From Lytechinus pictus (taxonomy: Eukaryota > Echinodermata > Echinoidea > Temnopleuroida > Toxopneustidae): a stretch of 64,000 nt of DNA. Positions 55,411-64,000 of this stretch are shown in pieces. The notes under the pieces are model-generated. The model worked only from the letters and a program-made list of their open reading frames with translations, did no database searches and had not been told where the DNA came from. Each line of letters starts with the position of its first letter. Within the stretch, counting starts at the first letter, position 1. The translations under genes and the position numbers were made by a program. Where the stretch lies: positions 16,904,001-16,968,000 of the forward strand of contig NC_087253.1 in assembly GCF_037042905.1 (NCBI RefSeq). Direction: 5' to 3'.

Positions 55411-58400
55411 ATTTACATAAGGCTTATGAGATTATTTTACATATATTTAAACAAACAAAAATCAGATTTGAGCGGCTGATCGGGGGTAATGTGGTTAAAA
55501 AGACCCCCCCCCCCCCCCTTTGGCGAAGGCTGGATATGCCCCTGCAAGTGTACTCACATTTTGAGAGTCACAGCAAATATCTGTAATATGAATATGTCGT
55601 TCAAACACAAGTAAAGACCTTAATTTTTTTAACGTCACGTTTTAAACGGGTCAAAATGCCCTATTTTAGTGACAACTTTTTTGTCTAACAAGCTTTCAAG
55701 GGAAAATGTGCCCCCACCTGAAAATCTGCCACTGATTGAATACATATAAATCATTCAATTATAGACACGTGAAGTCCAGAATAATGCATAAATCAGAATG
55801 ATTAATATATATATAATAAGCTTAACGTTTTTACTTCTACTATTATGATCTTGTTCAAAAACACAATTCGAATTAACTTCATCGCAGTGGTGCCAACCGG
55901 TGCCAACACTGAACAGTTCAATGTTCTTGCTCGTGAATAAATACTATTTTCCCAAAAGCACGAATCCAATTAATGCTTATTTAACCACATGTCTATCCCG
56001 GCTTTAATATGAAAAAAAGAGATCAGGCTCAGTGGGATTGAAAAAAAATCTTACCCGCGCCTGAACAAATCACGCTTGCATTATTTAGTCTGATACTTAC
56101 CCTCTCGATGACTTTGAAATATTTTGGTTGTAATTAAATCGAGTATAACATCTGTTCTATGAAACTCGATTTTGTAACATTTATTATAAAGATACTTATG
56201 AACAAATCATATTTGGTTTACATATTACAAAGCGCCTTCTCATATTTCAGTTTTACCTTAAACGTACACTGTAAGTATTTTCAAACGAAATCTATGAAAA
56301 GGGTGGAAGTTAGACTTTCATTTTGATGCCAAATAGTCTCATTAATTGGGATTAGTTGCAAACACGGTGTTCGAGTAAAATACACATCGGGGACACATCA
56401 AAGTATCAAGACAGTCACCCGCGCTGACAAAGTGGTAATCTCCCATTGAAATACCCCCACCAATCAATAGGTCATCCTTCTATTGAAATCCGCCACCAGT
56501 CAGACCACCTCTATGTTCAACAATAGGGTAATCTCCCCAATCAAGAATGGGGTAATTTAAATCTACCTTGACAATGGGGTAAGCCGAGCTCTCCCATTAA
56601 ATACAGCTAGCAATGCACTGGGCCAGGTCATTTTCAACGTCCGGCTTTCGGGGAATTAAAATGAGCATCAAATGGGTAGTTTTCTTGTTCTCGTTTTGTC
56701 CCCATACTAGAGCCTTGATTTTGGTTCTTTTCGTAATGTGTATTTTAATATGGTTTCCATTATATTTCTCAGCATTTCGACATTTAATGTAGTTTAATAC
56801 TTGTCTTTATAAAGAGCAATATTACATAAAACCGGTTTGGCGCAGCAAATTATAACATAACGTTCCACTGATATTTTATCAACACATTTTTAATTAACCA
56901 TGTAACTTCCCTCTTTATAGGTCTACTCTTAATATTAACATCCGAGTTATATTCTTTGCCTATCATCTCTACGTGCATTTTAATAATCAAATATATTTGG
57001 AAAAGGGGTGTTTACCAGGCGAAAGTGAAGGTCCTCATTTGTGCATGAACGACATATCCTCATTAAAATACATGCTGTGAGTTTCAAAGGGGGGACACTT
57101 GTGTAAAAATGGCATATTCACATTAACAATTGATAATGGCTCTTAAAGGGGGAGGGCGCACGGGCCGGATGCCACCCCCCCCCCCCCGGAATCACTACTG
57201 TACCCTCCAGGTGCAGAATATAGACCCACTGACTTCTTTTAGTAGAGGCCACAGAATAGACCACAATACTTTTGAGAGGCCAACTATTGTTCAAAATAAA
57301 TACGGCGCCTATTAGATTGCATTGTGTTAATTCAGCAGGATCTGCGCCAGCATACACTCCATCCTTCTTGATCTAGTATGCCTAATACCTCGGTCACATT
57401 TGTTCTACGGCGGCCAAACGGCGAGTCGAAAACAGTCGTTTCAACAGTTTTTGTACCAGCTAAATATAGGTGGTTTGAATAAAAATGAATAAAACGGCTG
57501 TTTTCGACTCGCCGTACGGCCGCCGGAGAGCAAATGTGACCGACGCATTACCATTTCCTGAACGTTTATTGATTTTTTTTGTGTGTGTAAAAGTATTTAA
57601 ATTTGCAAGCTATACAGAATACAGCTATACGATTAAGAGATGAAGTACAAAGTTGGAAGGGAAACTAGGCCAAAGAGGCTTTCGTATTACAAACTTTACG
57701 TCGGTAAATTGTGTTTACCTTAGACACTGGGAATCTAATTTGCAATAATTTGACACACACACATTGCAGATAAATTCAGATATTTGATAGGAAGAAGAAA
57801 TCAACGGCAATATGCACTATTGTATAAGTCAAACGTGAAGGTTAAAAAAATAAGTATACAAAAGGTTTAGAAAAATTCAAAGGAAGAAATGAAGTTGGAT
57901 GAAAAAAGGAGCCATTCAAATTAAGTTGACAAAATTAAATATTGTGAGTAGAACTGGAAAATTGAAAGAAATAATAAAGCCTCCCCAAACCGCAGAACGG
58001 TTTTGAAGGGGGGTTCACCATGCATAAAATCATGGTACTTTTTACGTTTTGTACGCTATTTGGGGGAAAGGAGTGTGGAGGCTTCAGCCCAGACCCCCTT
58101 CGGTTCTGTGGCTCCTGGATGGTAATCAAGAACACTTGGTCACTTTGTACTCCAGATCACAGGGGAAATTGATAAGAGTATAAAGACGGATCCCAGGTAA
58201 AAAGATAATATAGGTTTTCCTGTCCAATTTCATGTCAGAGTCACTTAAATATGTTAATGCATTTTGATTCACGCGATATTTTTTCCCCGGAGACATCGGT
58301 CATTCAAAGTTTAGAATGGGATTCATTAAAAGACGCTATAATTCCTTTATAAAAATTCAACTCAATTCTTGGTCAAGACTACCTCAAATTTGATAATTTT

Positions 58401-59495
58401 AATACTAATTTGTTAAGTGCTTTTGAGTTCGTTTGAAGGTAAAGATGTTTGTAATGGTCTTACAAAGTAACGAAAGTACTTTTTGTTCAAAATTTCGGGC
58501 AATGAAATTCAAGAATTGTGCATTTAATTAACAATGACCGATATGACTGCTTGAGCATCCAATTTAATCTTTAAAAGTTCAAATTAATGATATTTTATTC
58601 GTTTGTTTTGCACGACATCTGTATTATGTGTGAATATATAAGTTTCTAACATGTTAATGTTTAAACATAATGTAAAATAAGAGTAAAATTTCATCTTTTT
58701 TCCCATAAAAAACGCTTGCATTTTATGTGTTTATTATTTTTTGTCACAGTATAGCGTTTCAATGTAGAAATTTAAATGCCATCATTTTGGGACCCAGGTA
58801 TGATTTATATTGCATCTTTTGCGAAGGGTTTGCATTTCGTTTACAAAGAAGTTAAGGACAATTCCAAATTTTTCCTTTTCACCCGACAATGCTGACTGTG
58901 TGGGCTCAGTGTGATGAAAAAAAATCTTACCCGCGCCTCAACATTTACTTTTAGAAAGTCAATGTCTTAACGGTATATTCTTCAAAATAAAACAACTCAA
59001 ACAAAAAAATGAAATCTAAATCCAATTGAACTTTGTCACTACTAAAACCTAAAACGAAAAACTATCAAAAGAAATTGTGAAAGCGTAACTTTGGAAAATA
59101 CATGTATTTACCCCCACTGGACTAGGCACACCGATACAAGGACACAATGATATTCAGATCAGTGACTAGAGATCGGGCGTTCAATAGTTAACATAGAGGG
59201 CGCTAATGCAAAAACATCTTATCGGAGAGCCAACCGAAGCATGCCAGAAGAAAAGATAAAAGCGAACGCTTCCGTTTTCGCTGCAAAAGGGCACGCTGGC
59301 GTCTTGAATGGCAAGAGCACTGACCCATAGGAAAGCAAAATGGACAATGGCACGCTCAGCGGCTTCGCCGTAGAATATAAAGGAAAAGACGCACGCACAC
59401 TTTTGACAACACGCCTTATTGTAAAGACTTTAGCGACAATAACAGACTGTGAGTAAGGTTAAAATGCTCCTCTACTTTTAATGTTTTCATTAGTG
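55411..59495. other. Intergenic, no gene recognised
   Basis: AT-rich with C-run remnants (55504, 57173) and the small MITE at 57387. A short motif GAAAAAAAATCTTACCCGCGCCT occurs near 56040 and 58918 (23 bp, split here as GAAAAAAAATC + TTACCCGCGCCT). Nothing coding is supported. Confidence 0.4.
57387..57548. mobile_element. Small palindromic MITE (CCTCGGTCACATTTG family)
   Basis: Arms CCTCGGTCACATTTGTTCTA and TAGxGCAAATGTGACCG-type complement, with GGCGAGTCGAAAACAG / CTGTTTTCGACTCGCC inside. About 160 bp. Related to 63081-63251. Confidence 0.7.
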
Positions 59496-60201
59496 CTGTT
59501 GTCGGGAACAAAAATCCATGTCGACATGTCGCTTAAAAATTAATCCCGACATCGACAATGTCGACATGAAAAAGGGACCGTAATTTAGCCTGGGCTCCCT
59601 AACATAAAAAAAGCATTCGATCGTGGAACAACACTCTCAATCAAATATATTCACCTTGACACGAGTGATATCCCACACTAAATCTATATAATACAGGCTC
59701 AGTTCGGGAAAACATATTTTTTACCAAGCTGGAGTGAATTCACTTCCAAAATCACCGATTTAATCCACATTTTTTTTCTGGAGAATCAAGTTTTTGTACC
59801 ACGATCCGGTCTTGAAAGCATTGCGCAATAACACTCGTAGCCAATTTGAGAATCACCAATTACAACAGTGATCATTGCGTAGTATACGGTGGTACCATGT
59901 GCTGCAAACGCAAGCTCCTCAATTTGACAATGAAAAATAATGAAAATCGACCGATAATTTCAGTATCACTTCCGCGGCGATCCGTGCAACGATCTCCAAA
60001 CGAATGAAGGGAAGTTTTCTGTGACTTCGTGATATGAAGTAAGCGCTCAATTGCGGCGGTCACAACTTTGACAAAAACACGTGTTCGCTGCTGCTCACGT
60101 TTATGTGAAAAGTAATGCATTGAGGAGCAACGTATTATCAAGCACGGTGAATAGCGCGCGATGGGTACATATTTCCGTGGATGGGTACGGTGAATGCTAC
60201 T
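59496..60201 (-). mobile_element. Repeat copy inverted relative to 46139-46810
   Basis: Begins AGTGCTGTTGTCGGGAAC and ends GGTACGGTGAATGCTACT. Largely colinear with the 46 kb copy on the opposite strand, with a short extra block near 60162. Stands alone here rather than inside the CCTGGAGGCG foldback, so its mobility is independent. Confidence 0.75.
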
Positions 60202-60358
60202 CTCTGTTATTAAGTGATAATACTAATTTATGCGTAATTAGAATACAAAATCATACTTTTTCCTCTATTGCATTGACTTTGTACACAAAATCACGTTTTT
60301 GAGCAATTTTTGGTATGACATGTACTTACATAATGTCACGTTATTACAGAACCACGTA

Positions 60359-60571
60359 CCGGGTGACACAAGATTGGTCTCAAAAGATGCACAAGACTAG
60401 AAAGAGGCATGTTTTAAAAAAATTGTGCGACAGCATGGTCGCAAAATTTTTGGAAGGGGGGGGGTCAAATTGGTCCAATTTAACTAAGGGTTAATAACTG
60501 GGAGGCTGTTAGCTGCCTTTTTACCTTCAAGTCTTGCACATCTTTTGAGACCCAATTTGTGATGCCTGGGT
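60359..60571. mobile_element. Small inverted-ended MITE, possible TA target
   Basis: Left CCGGGTGACACAAGATTGGT with CTCAAAAGATGCACAAGACT; right AGTCTTGCACATCTTTTGAG, CCCAATTTGTGATGCCTGG. TA is found just outside both ends (60357-60358, 60572-60573). Confidence 0.65.
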
Positions 60572-60751
60572 ACGCTGTTCCGAAATTTCGCAACATTTTT
60601 ATGTATTAATCCAACACAAATACTGTTTCTTGCTAAAAATTCACAATTAGTATACTAGTAATATACATTTATCAAGATTAAAGTCAAATTATTTAATTAC
60701 ATTTATAATCATCAGCTTTGATAAAGTATAAAAAAACCAAAGAGTTGTATG

Positions 60752-61710
60752 TAGGCCTGGGACTTTCGGGTTTTTTCTCTTCGGGTACCCGTGGTAATTT
60801 CCGGGCGGGTACCCGAAAATCATGTCACTTGAAATATGACTGGTGGAAAAACCCCATAGGTGACGTCATCAAGCCAATGCGATGCAAGCCAATTTATGAA
60901 TGAAAATATAGTAAGCATGCGCATTGCAAGCCTCCCGTGCCCCACGCAGTATTCCATCGAAACAAGTTTCAATACTCTGTCACCTCGTACCAAAATCGAC
61001 CTAGAATTCCACTTTCCTATATTTCATATGAATTATAAAAGGTTTTCTCACCGATACTGCACAGGTAAGCAAATTTTTATTACTTCTTGCTTTTCCGTCA
61101 AAATCTTATGAAGTAGCGTCGATATTACATCGTGTTCGTGAGTTTGTACCGCTTCGTGAACAAAGTCAATTGATTTCCGGGTTTCGGAGCGTCAAATGCG
61201 CCAGCCAATCACGATCGTGTTCCCATTTTCGGTTTATGATGAACTAAAAATGGTAACAAGAACGTGATTGGCTGGCGCTTCGTAGGTCGATTTTGGTATG
61301 AGGTTACAGAGTATTGCAGACTTGTTTTGACGGAATACTGCGTGGGGCTGAGGCTTGCAATGCGCATGCTTACTATATTTTCATTCATAAATTGGTTTGC
61401 GTCGCAGTGGCTGGATGACGTCACTGCGCTGCAAAAGAAACATGGCGATGATTGAACGATCTCGGTCACATCATCATCACTTGAAAACTTGTATATTTAT
61501 GGATATTTAGAGGGTAATTGGTGAAATTCAAAATGAGGCTTGTGTACATTTGTGATGAGTTACAATCATGTCTTACACTACGCAATACAAATCAAATACA
61601 TGTACATTATACTGGTGAGCAATTTTCGGGTATCGGGTATTGATTTTTCTACCCGGGTACCCGAGGCTTCCGGGCGGGACCCGAGTACCCGGGTTTTAGT
61701 CCCAGCCCTA
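60752..61710. mobile_element. hAT-like non-autonomous element, perfect 8-bp TSD
   Basis: 959 bp between GTTGTATG at 60744-60751 and 61711-61718. Ends TAGGCCTGGGACT and AGTCCCAGCCCTA; subterminal CGGGTACCCG repeats at both sides. Inner arms of ~150 bp (60859-61005 with 61283-61425) also pair, including TGACGTCA words. TIR form and 8-bp duplication fit hAT. No transposase frame. Confidence 0.85.
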
Positions 61711-62128
61711 GTTGTATGAAAATTTTCAAAAATAATGAAAGGTAAAAGAAAACAAGATTACAATGTCCATTGCAAGGGGGCTAGTCTATTCAGGATAATT
61801 GGGATTTTATTCAGTTTTTAATTGACATAACATTATGACAAGATCCCTCCATTTAGTGTATAAACAGCACATGGCCATGATTGAAATTCATATAACATTA
61901 AAGTATGCAAACCAGGCAGCTACATGTACATGTAGGACTCACTGCTTGTCAATTCTATTGTCTGCCAGGGTCAAGTGACATACAGTGCACATGTATAACG
62001 TGTGTGAAAGTACATAAGAAAATCAGCTTTTTATTTTTGGATATAATGCTCTTCATATTGGTTTATTTTATGTATATGAATTTTTTTGATAATCATTAAG
62101 AATTAAAGCTATTTACTTAATATATGGA

Positions 62129-62591
62129 AGCATAAGCCCATCAAAAACAGAATTATGTCATGTACAGCTAATTCATTTTGCGTGATATTACAATTGTAAT
62201 TGTTTACTTGAGCAAGTAGTTTGAATTGCTGCATGACCTAAACAATGACATGTTCCAATTCGAATAGTAACATGACCTAAAGAAGAGTTACTCCACGTCG
62301 ATTGAGAGTGCTTATGTTAAATAATTGATGTTGCTACTTCAAATAATTGAGGTCAATCAAATTGGTCATAATTATTCAAGTCAATTTTGAGCTATATGTC
62401 ATAATTAATTAGGTCATATACTAATTGAAATTACTAAATGACTCGAGTAGGTATGAATTCACGTTGCCACATGACCTTAATTATTTTATGTAGCAACATC
62501 AAGTATTGAACGTCATTTAGTTATCAATTATGACATGTAGCAAATCAAATTACATGCCGCAATTTCGTGTTTATGATGGGCTCATGCTTAC
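62129..62591. mobile_element. Inverted-ended MITE rich in AGGTCA half-sites
   Basis: Ends AGCATAAGCCCATCAAAAAC and GTTTATGATGGGCTCATGCT. The interior repeats ATGACCT/AGGTCA (about 62233, 62272, 62349, 62411 and 62472) with 'gtagcaac' and 'taattat' words. The target duplication is not resolved. Confidence 0.6.
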
Positions 62592-63080
62592 ATTCATATA
62601 TAACCCTTCAATACGTAGTTGGAGCAATTCTTAGACAAGAAGACTGTGTAAAACAATGATATGCCTATTCAATGTCAAAAAGGTTAATGTCTCAATAGAT
62701 TTTATCTACGTTTTGGCAAAGTAATCTTATGTTCATATTTTTTCTAACCTATGGTGAACATTCTAAATCATGTGAAATTCATTCAAAAATATCTTTCAGT
62801 ATTTATGGACTTAAGTGAATTCTGAGCAAAATGAAGTGATTATGATTACGTTCATGTACTGTGTAAGTTTATACTGGTGATCAACACATCATAATTTCAT
62901 CCCTTACTGTATGTGCACCATGCATTACCTGTACATGCAGAAGGGTTATCCATTGTTTCATAACATGGTTGAGTAAAGGATGTTCTGCTTTTAGTATTAA
63001 GCCAATCGGGTGTTGACAAGAAGGGGAAAATGCAATTGCTCAGCTATTACCGTTTTTTTTGCAACCATAATACTGGTTAA

Positions 63081-63251
63081 GCCTTGGTTACATTCGCCGG
63101 CTCGTGGCCTTACGTCGAGTCAAAATTAGCAGTTTTAATCATCCTTGTACCAGCTACTACCAGCTACACGTGGGTGGTTTGTACAGGAATACCTAAAACT
63201 GCTGATTTTGTCTCGCCGCAAGGCAACCGGTCAAGGAATGTGACCAAGGTA
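63081..63251. mobile_element. Small palindromic MITE (CCTTGGTTACATTCG), TTAA-flanked
   Basis: Flanked by TTAA at 63077-63080 and 63252-63255. Ends GCCTTGGTTACATTCGCC and GGAATGTGACCAAGG. Shares 'gtaccagct' and 'gtggtttg' loop text with the 57387 copy. Confidence 0.7.
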
Positions 63252-63596
63252 TTAATAATAATCGCTTATTGTTGTGTTAGAGGAAAGGATTCTGGGTCGA
63301 ATCTAGCTTTCTTTATGTGATCTCAAAATGGCAGCAATGTATGAATAGTGAAAGTAGTTCATGTGGCATCTCAATGTTGGTGGATATAAATCTTTGTACA
63401 TGTATTATCCTAAAGATGAAATGTTACTGCATTATTCTAGCAGTCATTTATGATATCAAAGATGTTCTATACTGTGCATAGTACAACTCATACACAATAA
63501 AGGTATGTGAATATGCTTTTAACGTCTTTGCAAATTTGTGGGTTTTTTCACCCCTCTTTTCATTAGTCAAGATGTCAAAGTTGTTGTGCTGGATCA

Positions 63597-64000
63597 CAGA
63601 AAATTCTTACAAACTACTACGCCTAACAAACCAGTGCAGGACGGTGTCGTGAGAAAATCGCACAGACTACTACAGGACAATACCATAGGATTGTCACAGG
63701 AAATCAACAAGAATACCCCTGCAGGATTACCACAGTAAAGTATCACAAGAAGGCTGCAGGATGAGACCAATAATGCCACAGAAGATATCAAAGAACAGTA
63801 TCACAGGAATACCACAGGACAGTACTGCAGGAATTGTCCTGCGGTAAGGTCTCTTGGTATTCCTGCAGTACTGTCCTGTAGTACTGTTCTGTAGTACTTT
63901 CCTGTGATACTGGTCTGCGGAATTCCTAAAGTACTGTCCTGTCATACTGTCCTGTGATACTATTTATCACCACAGGATAGTATCACAGGACAGTACTACA
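63597..64000. repeat. CTGTGATAC / GTATCACAG array, inverted halves, runs off the window
   Basis: The left part is mainly in one orientation (CAGTATCACAGGAATACCAC) and the right part in the other (TGTCCTGTAGTAC repeated with ~13-15 bp period, 63870-63960), with a switch near 63835 and again near 63970. Same vocabulary as 38326-39175. Only the left edge of the element is in view. Confidence 0.8.

Noticed and set aside
1..64000. Ribosomal RNA genes, snRNAs or an intact autonomous transposase
   Set aside because: None was recognised on either strand. Small structured RNAs cannot be excluded by eye.

Overview
The window is animal nuclear DNA: AT-rich, intron-containing and very dense in transposable elements. 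Several things suggest an echinoderm, most likely a sea urchin. These are the abundant short TTAA-flanked MITEs with 'aagtccacccc' ends, the C/G-homopolymer-ended elements, the tRNA-derived SINEs with ATT tails, and an invertebrate-style collagen-C1q gene. That assignment comes from family resemblance and was not checked by search.

Two genes look intact. (1) 3.9-12.3 kb (+): a five-exon secreted C1q-domain collagen of 393 residues. It has a signal peptide, a Pro/Asn/Glu repeat linker, 41 uninterrupted Gly-X-Y triplets and a C-terminal C1q head. All four introns are phase 1, and every junction splits a Gly codon. Intron 2 is mostly triplet microsatellite, about 1.1 kb of GAT followed by about 0.4 kb of CTA. 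(2) 21.6-22.6 kb (+): a single-exon 322-residue protein with two tandem KCTD/T1-type BTB domains. A RecQ-helicase-like N-terminal fragment lies at 38.06-38.34 kb behind a CCAAT/CRE-type upstream region; it is cut off by a degenerate repeat array.

The rest is layered mobile DNA. 29.5-31.5 kb (-) is an L1/Tx1-like LINE remnant. 31.5-37.8 kb (+) is a second LINE reverse transcriptase split by a 4.8 kb giant inverted-repeat (foldback) element with a TA target duplication. The outer arms of that foldback are almost identical. They carry a ~160 bp tandem repeat with perfect or near-perfect RFX X-box palindromes, and the right arm is itself hit by a TTAA MITE. 44.9-49.7 kb is a cluster of foldback/MITE elements nested in each other, several with clean 8- or 9-bp target-site duplications (hAT-like and Mutator-like). 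60.7-61.7 kb is a hAT-like non-autonomous element with a perfect 8-bp TSD.

Other signals are: a 28-unit, ~60 bp minisatellite (25.1-26.7 kb) with ~241 bp higher-order periodicity; a dispersed 15-mer (TAATGTCAGTTACCG) recurring about nine times between 23.2 and 25.1 kb; a 0.5 kb polypurine tract with a 221 bp tandem duplication (42.8-43.3 kb); and a matching pair of CTGYRGTAC-type arrays at 38.3-39.2 kb and at the right edge. From 50 to 64 kb no coding gene was found apart from a LINE relic.
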